Shown: positions 1 to 16,434 of the stretch, in pieces
Position numbering within the stretch: the first letter of the stretch is position 1
Layout: the number at the start of each line of letters is the position of its first letter
Origin: Dictyophora rubrovolvata
Taxonomy: Eukaryota; Basidiomycota; Agaricomycetes; Phallales; Phallaceae
Assembly: GCA_029959195.1 (NCBI GenBank)
Contig: CP114119.1
Coordinates: forward strand, 3,038,001-3,102,000
DNA length: 64,000 nucleotides
Reading direction: 5' to 3'
Notes under the pieces: generated by a model
Databases searched by the model: none
The model's input: only the letters and a program-made list of their open reading frames with translations
Told to the model about the DNA's origin: nothing
Position numbers and translations under genes: made by a program

Positions 1-6332
<6,332 letters not shown>

Positions 6333-6494
6333 GTTCCTGAAAATCTTGTTGATAAGTGAGTGCCTATGTGGAGGCACCCAACCACAGCGGCACTGGGAAA
6401 AACAGGTGTGACATGTGACATGGCATGCGACCACAGTGGCTGCACGTGCCCGGCTATTCGCTTACGTATTGAGCAACGGCCTTCTCCGACTATT
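6333..6494. promoter_or_regulatory. Divergent promoter between ABC transporter and DNA ligase
   Basis: Only 162 bp separate the two likely start codons, so both genes must share this region or overlap each other's 5' UTRs. It contains a palindromic CACGTG (6443-6448), the E-box-type site read by bHLH factors in fungi. Function is inferred from position only. An in-frame upstream ATG for the ligase frame lies at 6363, so the 5' ends are not certain. Confidence 0.4.
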
Positions 6495-9400
6495 ATGTCA
6501 AATACTGAAATTTCTCAAATAAACGGTATTAAGCCCAAGAAATTTTTACAAGATGGAGAAGAATTGAATGTCAAGTCTATGACAAGGTGAGTTTTTAAAC
6601 AAACCTGTCATGCAATGCTAATAAACAAATAGTTCCTCGGTAAGAATTCTCGTATTCCGTTACTACTCAAATGAGTCAAATCTGATTTCAAAAAGGAGTA
6701 CAGGATCAAGAGAACGGGAGACCACTATTACTGCACTTGTCCCGTAAGAAAGTTTTATTTTATTTTTCATCTTTCTTACGGTTTGTACATATTTTTTTGT
6801 AGGCTTGGAAACACCAAGTGCGGCTTTGCTCGCTTCACCCTAGACCCTTTTACAGTGATGCGCAAAACTGTACACGCATTCGTCACATCTGAAATGTATC
6901 TTAAACATCTTTATCAATAAAATAGTAATAATCCTGAAAATATTTGAGTGTATACCTGAATATGTTGGGAATGGGTTTGCTTAAGGGAACTTGTGCTCAG
7001 TGTCGCCCGTTCGTCCATGGTATATAAATGTGTTGGATGATATCACATGTACAGTTTTGCACGTGGTGAAGGATGGAAAGTAAAATAAGGTTTGCATCGT
7101 TTTTTTGCGTATAAGGTTTGGGTCATGTGACTATATACAAGTAGATATATATTATTAGGAACTTTTGAGGCAGAAATCAGCAAGAAATTGAGCATGGTCA
7201 AGCTTCCCCAGGAAAGGATAGATAGTGTCCTCCTCCTCCTCGATTCGGGGGCATCGGTCAGGAAAATAGTCCAAACCGTTAATGTTAGTCAGGGGACAGT
7301 GACTAATATTAGAAAAGAATATCGAAATGACTTGCCCCGAGCAGCTGGAGGCCGTCCCCGATCACTTTCTCCTCATGATATCCGGCATGCAATCTGTTAT
7401 CTCACCTCTGGACAGGCAACTACGGCAGTAGATGTCCAAAAAATTTTACAATCATCGAGTGAAGTGCCTTTCCATACTAGTACACTGCGGCGATGCCTGA
7501 AAAAGGAAGGTCTTAAGTCAACCACGAAGGTCAAATGGCCACTTCTTTCTGCCCAGCATAGGAGGGAGAGGCTTGACTGGGCTATTAAGCACCAATTTTG
7601 GACAATTGAGAACTGGAAACGGGTGGTGTGGTCTGATGAAACAAAAATAAATCGTTTTGGGTGTGACGGATGCAAATGGGTTTGGAAACGGCCGGGGGAA
7701 GGCTTAAATGATCAAGTAGTTGACAAGACTGTGAAACATGGTGGTGGTAGTATCATGGTGTGGGGGTGTTTCTGTTGGGATGGGATAGGTCAGGCGGGCA
7801 AGATAGATGGAAGAATGGATGCAGATTTATACTGCAAAATATTGGAGCAATATCTGAGGGGATCTCTAAAGAAACTCAGGAAAAAAGTCCGGGACATCCT
7901 CTTCCAGCAGGACAATGACCCAAAACACATCTCCAAAAAGGCCAAAAACTGGTTCGAAGACAACAGGATTGAAGTTATGAAATGGCCTGCACAATCACCG
8001 GACATGAATCCGATAGAACACCTTTGGAGTATTGTAAAACGGCGGCTTGGTGAATATGACCGGGCCCCAACCAGCATACAAGAGCTCTCGGAAAGAGTTT
8101 CAAATGTTTGGTCTGGAATAGAAGTTGGAGTTTGTCAGAATTTGATTGAAAGTATGCCTAGACGAGTAGAGGCACTTCTAAAAGCCAAAGGTGGCTACAC
8201 AAAATACTAGATTTGTATATTCTCATAATGCGAGCAAAACTGTACACCTGAGCTTACCATAAAGTCAGGCTAATCTACTGTAAACAAGTGATTATTATTC
8301 TAGCAGATATTAATGAAATTTGTAGTCAATATATACAACTAATCACACAAATATTTTGACAATTTATAAGAATTTATTGAGCTCTCTATTTAAGTTGCGT
8401 GCGAAATATTACATTTGCGTGTACGGTTTTGCGCGTCACTGTATCTTATCTTTGCTTAACAGTCAAGGGCACCCCTCAATGCGCGATCATGCAAACACCT
8501 ACGTTCTATCCTGGGAGATGAATATGAAGATGCTCGTGTCGGCGTGAGCAAGCCTAAAGGAGTAGTGCCAGCCAAAGGCAAGCGCAAAAGAGATAACGAC
8601 GCCGGTATGGCCGGAACAAGTAAACGCAGTAAAACAAAAAACGACGACATTCAAGACGAAGATGACAATGATATGAACCTGTCTAAAGTTGATGTACCTG
8701 CACTTTTATTGGCCAATTCGTGGAAAATAGATGGAGGGCAGGATGTTGCTGGTTGGTGGATGTCGGAGAAGCTGGATGGTGTCAGGCAAGTCGTACTGTT
8801 TCGGACGCATTGTAAGCCTGAATGTTCGCTGGTTCTCAGGGTCTTTTATGACGGAAAACGATTTATAAGCCGTCTTGGGAATCCCTATACCGCCCCTCAA
8901 TGGTTCTTGAATAGTATGTAAGATTGCTTTTCAAATCCCGGGTTTGAGTGATGACACGTATGCTTCCTAAGAGCTGCCCAGAAATGTCACTTTCGATGGC
9001 GAGGTTAGTAAATTGACGATAACAGTGGTGTCTATGACTCACAGACTTCCCTCTCCTTTCTTAGCTCTTTTCCGGAAGAGGAAATTTTTCAGAGATAGTT
9101 TCAATCGTAAAAACTATGAATTCACCAAAATGGAGCAGTATTACCTTACAGGTAAAGTGTTCATTGTAGTTATCGTTCGCTGGAATCAATTTGGTCCTTA
9201 TTTTCCACAGCTTTTCGATATACCTTCCGAAGGTGACTCTTCATTCGAGGATCGCACGAAGAAATTAAGTCATCTGTTCGGACTTTCCGGCAGCTATGCT
9301 TGCTCCGAAGTGAAAGTAGTGGAGCAAGTTAAAGCAAAGGACAAGGACCATGTCCTTTCATTTTTGAAAGATATTGAGAGCCGAGGCGGGGAAGGAGTAA

Positions 9401-9948
9401 TGCTCAGGGAACCGGGATCCAAGTATGAAGGGAGGAGAAGTTCAACGTTGCTAAAGTTAAAGGTCCGTGTAAACTTTTGAGAATGCAACACGTTGAAGCA
9501 TGATTCTCTTTATAGTCGTTTTATGATGCAGAAGCTCGTGTGATTGGGTATGAACCCGGAAAGGGTAAGCATGCAGGCTCCGTCGGATCACTTCGCTGTG
9601 TCATGGAATCGGGCAAGGTATGTATGCTAGCCAGCTACGCGATCTGCGAAGAACTCTTTATTGATGAACTGCTCCAGAAATTCAGTGTTGGCAGCGGGCT
9701 TTCCGATCGCCAGAGACAACATCCTCTTAAAGTCGGGTCTATTATAGTCTATCGGTTCCAAGAGTTGACGAAAGATGGTTGTCCAAGGTTGGTTAGTTTG
9801 TTACCGTATCCCATGTGCTAAATTCGAGGGTCATTCTTATTACAGATTCCCTACGTTTATAGGCGAAGCTGCTGACAAGACGGTGCCCAAAGACGCTGAG
9901 ATCCCCGAACATCGCAAAGGACATGGACCTGCCGTGGAGGAGGCGTGA
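6495..9948 (+). CDS. SWIM-type ATP-dependent DNA ligase (12 exons, transposon in intron 4)
   Basis: Twelve exons join in phase into 414 aa: 6495-6586, 6633-6639, 6696-6743, 6803-6817, 8463-8785, 8840-8913, 8972-9003, 9065-9151, 9211-9462, 9516-9617, 9678-9787, 9846-9948. The N-terminal SWIM-like zinc motif reads HYYCTCPAWKHQ then RSCKHL. Ligase motif I is SEKLDGVR (adenylated Lys), motif III FDGELF, motif IV GGEGVMLREP, motif V LLKLK, followed by the OB-like domain (GSIIVYRFQEL, PRFPTFIGEAADK). It seals nicked DNA with ATP; this small SWIM-ligase class is known in fungi. Exons 2 and 4 are only 7 and 15 nt. Intron 5 (8786-8839) uses a GC-AG pair with the classic donor GCAAGT. Intron 4 (6818-8462) holds the Tc1/mariner element; without it the intron is 54 nt. 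The frame looks intact. Confidence 0.9.
6853..7060. repeat. Left end of Tc1/mariner: outer TIR plus inverted inner copy
   Basis: The outer TIR is 6853-6877, with core GCAAAACTGTACAC at 6862-6875. A second copy of the core, in the opposite orientation (TGTACAGTTTTGC), lies at 7048-7060. From the start of the outer core to the end of the inner core is 199 nt. Both are probably transposase-binding sites; that role is inferred from the IR/DR elements of the family. Confidence 0.8.
7194..8210 (+). CDS. Tc1/mariner transposase, DD34E, intact
   Basis: 338 aa from ATG 7194; an in-frame TTG six bases upstream is not needed. The N-terminus has two helix-turn-helix regions (GASVRKIVQTVNVSQGTV; a GRPRSLS linker about residue 55). 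The catalytic triad is VWSDET (first Asp), FQQDNDPKH (second Asp) and NPIEHLW (Glu); 34 residues lie between second Asp and Glu, so DD34E, the Tc1 signature. The expected GGGSIMVWGCF block is present. No stop or frameshift is seen. It would bind the terminal repeats, cut the element out and insert it at TA. Confidence 0.96.
   Translation: MVKLPQERIDSVLLLLDSGASVRKIVQTVNVSQGTVTNIRKEYRNDLPRAAGGRPRSLSPHDIRHAICYLTSGQATTAVDVQKILQSSSEVPFHTSTLRRCLKKEGLKSTTKVKWPLLSAQHRRERLDWAIKHQFWTIENWKRVVWSDETKINRFGCDGCKWVWKRPGEGLNDQVVDKTVKHGGGSIMVWGCFCWDGIGQAGKIDGRMDADLYCKILEQYLRGSLKKLRKKVRDILFQQDNDPKHISKKAKNWFEDNRIEVMKWPAQSPDMNPIEHLWSIVKRRLGEYDRAPTSIQELSERVSNVWSGIEVGVCQNLIESMPRRVEALLKAKGGYTKY
8234..8441. repeat. 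Right end of Tc1/mariner: inverted inner copy plus outer TIR
   Basis: The inner core GCAAAACTGTACAC lies at 8234-8247. The outer TIR (8417-8441) carries the core in reverse with one change (GTGTACGGTTTTGC, 8419-8432). The span from inner start to outer end is 199 nt, the same as at the left end, so the two ends mirror each other. Confidence 0.8.
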
Positions 9949-10099
9949 ATGCTAATGATTAGTGTACGATTGATACAATTCATGTATTCTATGGGTATAC
10001 TATATAAATTAACCATGTGTATTGATAATTTGATGTCCCCAGCTCCACATAAAACGAGGAGAGGGAATGTGCGTCTAACCTTGTAAGCGCCGATGCCCC

Positions 10100-11010
10100 A
10101 TGGCTGACACTCTACCTGTCGAGCTCGTCTACCACATTCTCAGCTGGGCAGCACTCTCCTCTCCGCAAAATGGCTCGGCATTATGCCGACTATCCAAGGA
10201 TGTCTTTAATATCGTTATTCCACTCTTTTATCATACCATTGTTCTGCGAGAGCCCCACGATACCCGCAGTCTCGACGTGGCGTTATCGTCGCCCGCCCGC
10301 AGCGAAATCTATCGAAAAAGCATGAAATGTATCTCTTTGGCGCGATACGGGCCTGCTCCAGACTTAAAAGGATGCGTCAACCTCGAACATGTTGCATTGT
10401 TTGCATATGACACCCCTGCAAAATACACGTTATCGCTCACATTGCCAACACTTACACACTTGACCATCTTTGATCAATCCCGGCATTTTTTGCTGGCACA
10501 ACCATTGGCAGCGACCCTCACCCATCTCCTCGTTTCGCCACAGTTCCTGTTGCTGATCCAGGACCTCAGCCAGACACCTCTTCCCAGCTTGACGCATTTT
10601 TTGACGCCCTTGCTGACGAATGGAGGACTACAATGCGAGCGAGCATATAGACGTGTCATTCATCAACTACTTGAAGGTGTATGGCTCAACCTAAAGATCA
10701 TCGGCCTGATGACTTTTCGAGTAGATGCGAGGAAGGCTATCAGCGTTGAGGTACCACGTAGGGACATTCTGAAAATGCTGCGCATAGACAATGCCACCGA
10801 GTCAAAAATAGCCGTGTTTCCGCGACGATTCGTCCTTGATGGCCGAGACTGGAGACATGAATGTGGGAACACCCAAGAAATGAATGTCTGGCAAGTCGCG
10901 GAGAAGCTCGTCGAAGAACTCGAGTGCCATGAGCCAGTGAGTTCTACCTTTTTTACTTGTCAATGGACTTTCCTATAACAATTACTCGGTGTACTTAGGG
11001 TATCAGCTGA
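10100..11010 (+). CDS. F-box-like protein
   Basis: A long exon from ATG 10100 starts MADTLPVELVYHILSWAA and continues with ALCRLSKDVFNIVIPLFYHTIVL. This matches the N-terminal F-box-like pattern of many basidiomycete proteins (LP-E-L---IL, then a CR-SK-F and LYHTIVL block). The rest has Leu-spaced segments that may be weak LRR-like repeats. Read without splicing it stops at 10978; a splice with donor GTGAGT after CHEP and acceptor at 10998 would end it at 11010 with a short tail. The proposed role is substrate adaptor of an SCF ubiquitin ligase, inferred from the family only. Confidence 0.6.
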
Positions 11011-11658
11011 AAAAAGGAAAGAATTGTTCTTATTACGCAACTGCCCCTTTTTTCATCACATTTTCGGAACAACGGACGCATCGTTTCATGCGAGGTAAGC
11101 ATCCATGCGAAAGGCCCTTGACTGAGGAAGTTTTTTTAACCCCATTTAGGTTTATGCGTCGGAGTAACGTTGATTATGTTCCTCTCATCTTGTATTTTTT
11201 TTTTGGTACCTGAAAGGACAAATAATACAAGCTGTACCTGCACTCATTACCCATCAACTTCTCAGGAGCACAAATATAAGCGATGATTGACATCCAACGG
11301 ATCCGGTACATAAGTTCACTGTACATCTGTCTCTTGCCATCTGTCTGGTGCGTTTAATGTACTTTGGATAAAATCTGACGCAATTTTTCTCCACAATGCA
11401 TCGGTGCGCAATTGGAGATGTTCTTACAATATATATTACTATTAAAAGACTAATTTAGTTATAAAGGCTATCTGTATGGCAAGAACCGACTGATGGTTGT
11501 CACCGTTTTTTTCCGGCAAACCAGCTGTGACAATGGAAAGTAAATTGTTTAAAACAAAGAAGTTGAGCTCACGCCGGAACGTATATATAATATAAACAAC
11601 TATTCGAAACACAAACATCCCAAACAGCGTTTCCGTCCGCGTTGTGCTCGTTCTTCCA
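11011..11658. promoter_or_regulatory. Intergenic region and promoter of the sedolisin gene
   Basis: About 650 bp without a supported gene. A TATA-like run (tatatataatataaa) lies near 11581-11596, about 65-75 bp upstream of the sedolisin ATG at 11659. Nothing else is recognisable. Confidence 0.4.
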
Positions 11659-14619
11659 ATGCTTCAGTTTCCTTTTCTACCGGCTGTTGTCCTCTTCTGC
11701 GCAGCATTGATAGCATCGGCAGCTCCTGACTTGCACCGTCGCACCGTAGTCCATGAAAAACGAGATGTTACTCCACCGGCCTGGAAAATTCACAGACAGT
11801 TGGATAAGAACACGTATCTTCCTTTCAAAATCGGACTGAAACAATCTAATATGGACAGACTGGAGGAATATTTGATGGACGTATCTCATCCGTCCAGTCC
11901 TAATTATGGGCAACACTGGTCACCGGAGAAAGTATTGGAGACGTTCAAACCCTCTTCAGAAAGCGTCGATACTGTCTTTAATTGGCTGCAAGAGTCGGGA
12001 TTTGAGGCCGAGCGGATGCAATTATCCAAAAGTCAAGGATGGATCGAAATGAAACTGACCGTAGAAGAGGCAGAGCAATTATTGGATGCAGAATATTTTA
12101 TCTATGAGCATGTTAATGGACATCAACATATTGGTGAAACGCACGCTTTTTATTCGCTTTTCTTTCCAGTTCTGACAAGGTTTGATAGGCTGCGAGTCTT
12201 ACTCTTTACCCGAACACGTCCAATCACACGTGGAGATCATATTACCCACGGTACACTTCGACGTCCCGAAACAGCGACTTGCGAAGAGTTCTGTATCCAA
12301 TATTCAAAGACGGTCAACGTCGTTAAAAGGAGCTGCTCCTAATGCTCATATCACTACTGACGGCCAACTAGCTTTCGGAAGCTCGAATATTAGCTCGTTG
12401 GCTAATTGCGATGAGCAAGTCACTCCGGCCTGTCTACGCGCTTTGTATGACTTCAAGGACCCCGTTCTATTCTCGACCAATAAGAACACTTTTGCTATTG
12501 GTAAGCATACGCCCTTCGCAAATCTGAGAGAAGACTCCTTGACTACGTTTTTCTTTTGAACAGTGGAATATACACCTAATGGTTTGAAATCATAATATTC
12601 TCGTTTACATGCATTTCGTTGATAGATGGCAAAGCCTTTCTTCAAAGTGACCTGGACATGTATTTCCGCAATTTCAGTCCAAAACTGGTAGGAAAATCTC
12701 CCACTCTTGTGTCTATCGATGGAGGTTCGTTCTCAATACTTGCTTCATGTACCAATGATACTGAATTCGATAAACAAGGCGTGGCTCAGACGGAAATGCA
12801 GGTTCGTTTTGCTCATGATTTTGTCGATTTTTGACGTTTAGGCTCGATGACGTAGGGCTTTTCTTTCAACGCTGAAAGTAATTTGGATCTCGTGAGTTAT
12901 TTGACACATAGAGTCACTATCCACGAATACACGCAATTCTCACAGGAACTTGCTATGACTTTGGTCGCACCCCAACAAGTGACTCTGTATCAGGTCGGGG
13001 ATGTAGTTGAAGGGGTAAACTTCTCAGAACGTATTGCCATAGTAAAAAAAAGCCACTTACCCCACGCAGGCAACATTTAATAATATGCTAGACGCCATCG
13101 ATGCCTCATATTGCACTTTCGAAGGCGGTGATAATCCAATCTTCGACGGCATATACCCAGATACTTTCCCCGGAGGTTTCGATAGCCCCGAAAGCTGCGG
13201 GATTGTCAAACCAGCGAACGTGATAAGTACTTCCTATGGTTTCACGGAGGTGATGGCTACCCCTGCATATGAAATACGACAATGCAACGAGTATGGGAAG
13301 CTCGGGCTTATGGGGGTGACGTTCTTGTACAGCTCAGGGGACAACGGAGTTGCCGGAGTTAATGGTGTTTGTATCAATCCTGCTTCGGGTGAGTTTTCGT
13401 TTCACTAGAGACTTTAAGTATTCCGGTTTGGAAACCCTGACTGGCTTGCAGGTGAGGAAATCGTCGGTGGAACCAAATTTGACCCAGGTGGGTGAATGTT
13501 TACCTTAGATGTTTCGGTGACACATGGGCTTATGATGTTATGACAGAGTTTCCTGCTACTTGTCCCTTTGTCACCGTGGGTACGTACACAGGCGTAGCTT
13601 CATATTCACAAATTTAAAACTTGACAGTCGGCGCTACACAAATCAATCCGGGATGTACGTGTTTTGAGAGAACCACAAATGTACATCTATCTGATACTGT
13701 ATTGTCAGCAACCGTGCACGATCCCGAGAGCGCTTGCGATACCGTTATTATGAGGTTAGTAATAACATTCTACGCGCTTTTATTTCCGATGCTAAGGTGT
13801 CTAATTTATGAGCAGCGGTGGAGGGTTCTCCAATGTCTTTGGGTTACCTTCCTATCAAGATTCTGCTGTGAAGTCGTTCCTTGAGAACCATCCTCCACCG
13901 TATACAGCCGAACAGTTTAATAACAGTGCCACGGTATATACACCTCACTTGATTATTTGGTCTGTTTTCAATCTGTTACCTTAGGTTCGCGGTTACCCGG
14001 ATCTATCTTCTAATGGGTAAGTGAACCAATTCTCAATACAAATTATTTTCGAACATGGCGGCTGAACCTGTACCAAAAAGCGCTAATCACATTGTCGCTG
14101 TAAGTTATTTTTGACTAAATTGACTGTGGTCTGTTAAAAGCTTGGTACAAGGTCGACGGAAAATTTATGTTAGTGTTTGGAACATCTTTAGCCGCACCAG
14201 TGATTGGATCCATGATCACTGTGATAAACGACGCTCGACTTGCCATTGGAAGAAATCCAGTCGGCTTCATCAATCCCAGCGTGAGTATACTTTCACCGTT
14301 TGAAAAATTCTAACATTCTACGTGATTATGTTTCATAATGCAGCTTTATTCCTTACCATTTGAATTTGCGTTTAACGATATCAAGTCAGGCAATAATCCC
14401 GGTTGTGGTATGTTTCTATCGCTTGGCACCTTTTTAATGGCCGTTCACCCGCATTTTTAGGTACTGAAGGATTTACCGCGTAAGTCTTCCCTGAGTGTAT
14501 TTTTCAGATATCACATGCTAACGAATTGTCTGTCAAGTGTCCAAGGATGGGATCCTGTGACCGGACTCGGAACACCTAGATTTGAAGTAATGGAGGCTTT
14601 GTTTTTAGCGCTACCTTGA
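11659..14619 (+). CDS. Secreted sedolisin / tripeptidyl peptidase (S53), 19 exons
   Basis: Nineteen exons (11659-12133, 12189-12500, 12564-12581, 12626-12724, 12779-12801, 12856-12891, 12946-13014, 13070-13388, 13452-13487, 13547-13579, 13628-13654, 13709-13754, 13816-13933, 13985-14016, 14081-14099, 14152-14280, 14344-14407, 14461-14479, 14538-14619) join in phase to 651 aa. A signal peptide (MLQFPFLPAVVLFCAALIASA) and a pro-domain (TYLPFKIGLKQ, SPNYGQHWSPEKV) precede the catalytic domain. The S53 residues are present: ESNLD (Glu and Asp), SSGDNGVAG (oxyanion Asp) and GTSLAAP (nucleophile Ser). The C-terminal Ca-site region is DIKSGNNPGCG, QGWDPVTGLGTP. It should release tripeptides from proteins at acid pH outside the cell. 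Exon 3 is only 18 nt. A fragment of this gene is copied at about 15.9 kb. Confidence 0.92.
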
Positions 14620-14789
14620 CAAGACACGCTGTGCATGCAACATATGCCTCTTTTATTTAATTCATTACATTTTGAATAGGACTTTGAGTAAAAATATTCA
14701 CAAGTATCTCTAGGGGGATAAATAGGTTGAGGGTATTCTTCAAATCTAGCGCGAAATGAATCGCTCCCACACCGTGGCGGTTCAATATT

Positions 14790-15805
14790 TCAATCCCAGG
14801 GCTCTATAACGCGACCATGAACTAAATTCTTGAATAATCTTCTTAACCATGTGTGGTTGCAGTCGTCGATGAAACGTAAGTTGCCATCTAACTTCCGACA
14901 TAGGTCGAAGTCGACCAGTCTCCAACGATGTACATGCCCATGATTTGGACATATCTTCCCTGAAGACTCCATTTCCAAATCGTCATTAGCTGACAGGATG
15001 TTGCTCCATCGAATGTCCTCCGGTTCTATACCCAAACGAGCCATGTCATTAAATAGCTCATATACGTCATCCCTACACAAACCTTAGCTCATCGAGTTAC
15101 GAACAAAACAATATAAATAGCACACTTTATATGATCAAGGGGCACTCCGATTGGAATATGTCCACCTAATTTCTCCAAAACAAGTATTGAAAGTACGCGA
15201 CCATGGCCAGGTAAATCTTTCTCATACTTTACTTCGTTAACCACCGGACCTTTATAATTATCATAATCGTCTTCATCTTCTGACTCATCAGATTCAGAGT
15301 CCCATGTCGTTACGCGATAGCTATCCGGTAGTCGCGTCTGGAAGAACCCATAACATCGAGGGACTGATATACCTTGCAGTTGCTCAAGTTCTTCATAAAA
15401 CCAAGCCTCCCGAGCCATGCTTCCAGACTTCTTAAATTGTGAGACTTTCGCTACTAATCTCGGCAGCTCGACACCTGTTCCCATCACAGTTACGTCGTGA
15501 ACTGAACCGACTCTGCCTTCTCCAAGCCGTTCGCCCAGAGATAGCACAAGATGTTGATCGCCAGGTGGAGGCAAATTTGATGGTGGACGAAGTGGAATAC
15601 CATCCGGTCTGATAAGGCCATCGAATTTAATTGAAATATGGTGTCCTGGTTTGACAGTTCCTCTATGAAAAGTCTGTGCACAGGGTGCTCCATTCTCGGA
15701 GACGAGACCGTGGACGGTGATTGAGGAAAATGCATTGAGAGGCTATAGACGTTAGTCATTTATCATGTGAATGTCAAAGCTCACACTCACTATAGTATAC
15801 TTCAT
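14790..15805 (-). CDS. PKL protein-kinase-like protein, copy 1, intact
   Basis: Three exons (15805-15791, 15742-15126, 15072-14790) join in phase into 304 aa starting MKYTIPLNAFSSITVHGLVSE. A kinase-like fold is suggested by a glycine loop LGEGRVGSVHDV, a Lys in LVAKVSQ, an alphaC-like EAWFYEELEQLQG, a hinge LVLEKLGG, a catalytic-loop equivalent PEDIRWSNIL (Asp and Asn in the normal spacing) and WRLVDFDLC in place of DFG. An acidic insert (ESDESEDEDD) lies mid-protein. It resembles the PKL-type families expanded in mushrooms. Substrate unknown. It is the only clearly unbroken member of the five related copies in this window. Confidence 0.78.
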
Positions 15806-15892
15806 AGGAGGTGTGCAGAAAGGATCGGACCGCAACAACGTTGGTGTCCGGGGAGAGCATTCATCGCCGCGGGCGCTTAGTAGGCCGCTTAC

Positions 15893-16003
15893 ATCCCCTG
15901 GCAGCGATGGAGGATTCTCCAATGTCCTTGAGTTACCTTCTTATCGAGCTTCTGCTGTGAAGTTGTGATACTCTCACCGTTTGAAAAATTCTAATATTGT
16001 ATG
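15893..16003 (+). pseudogene. Fragment of the neighbouring sedolisin gene
   Basis: The first ~65 bp match the start of sedolisin exon 13 (13813 onward: SGGGFSNV, LPSY). This is joined directly to about 40 bp matching the start of sedolisin intron 16 (14281-14320). Because intron sequence is included, it is a DNA-level copy with an internal deletion of roughly 400 bp, not a retrocopy. It cannot encode anything useful. Confidence 0.75.
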
Positions 16004-16069
16004 TTTTATCAAATTGGACTCGGATGCCAGAACACACCGTTTTATTATTTACGAGTGCGCCGTCGTCTT

Positions 16070-16310
16070 CACTTCTTTGAATGTCATCTCGGTTTTTGCA
16101 CCAAAGGAAAGCTTAATATGTTTTTTTTGCTAAATCAGGACGAAACACTCTTGTTTTGTCATCCCCTAGGCAATAGGATTACCCAGAGGTCCTTGCAGCT
16201 CTCGCAGGGCTCAGTTATGCAGGTGTTGATATTCGCCACATTGGCCAGACCGAAATTGGTTGATCAGCTCTTGTGTCCAGAAGCAGACCGAGTAGTGCAT
16301 TGGTGAGAAA
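16070..16310 (+). repeat. Inverted-duplication block A (matches 26850-26640)
   Basis: This stretch is readily aligned by eye to the reverse complement of about 26640-26850, including gaatgtcatctcgg, aaagcttaatatg and gttgatattcgccac. It is the outer part of the left arm of the inverted duplication. The ORF over it (16001-16306) is a by-product with no recognisable domain. Confidence 0.65.
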
Positions 16311-16434
16311 GGATCTCCGAAATTGCCTTTTTACTTGCTTTTTTCCCTTCTTAAGAATTCTCTTAAAATGTTTTTACTTTTCATAGAGATACCATTCATT
16401 TGATTGCATGTAATAAATATCATAGGTGTCAAGC

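Larger units (their letters stand above)
6853..8441 (+). mobile_element. Tc1/mariner DNA transposon, complete, inside a ligase intron
   Basis: A 1589-bp element flanked by TA on both sides (6851-6852 and 8442-8443), the target-site duplication of Tc1/mariner elements. Its 25-bp terminal inverted repeats (6853-6877, 8417-8441) differ at two positions. It encodes one uninterrupted transposase on the same strand as the host gene. Intact ORF and near-identical ends suggest a young, possibly still active copy. It sits between the donor and acceptor of ligase intron 4, so it need not disrupt the host protein if the long intron is spliced. Confidence 0.96.

Noticed and set aside
6853-8441. Transposon as a knock-out of the ligase gene
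   Set aside because: The element lies wholly between a usable donor and acceptor. The coding exons on either side are intact and join in frame.
8544-8921. Continuous ligase exon reading through 8786-8839
   Set aside because: The read-through inserts 18 non-conserved residues in the nucleotidyltransferase core; a GC-AG intron restores the family sequence.
16001-16306. 101-codon frame as a gene
   Set aside because: It lies in duplicated non-coding block A and is not open in the partner copy at 26640-26850.
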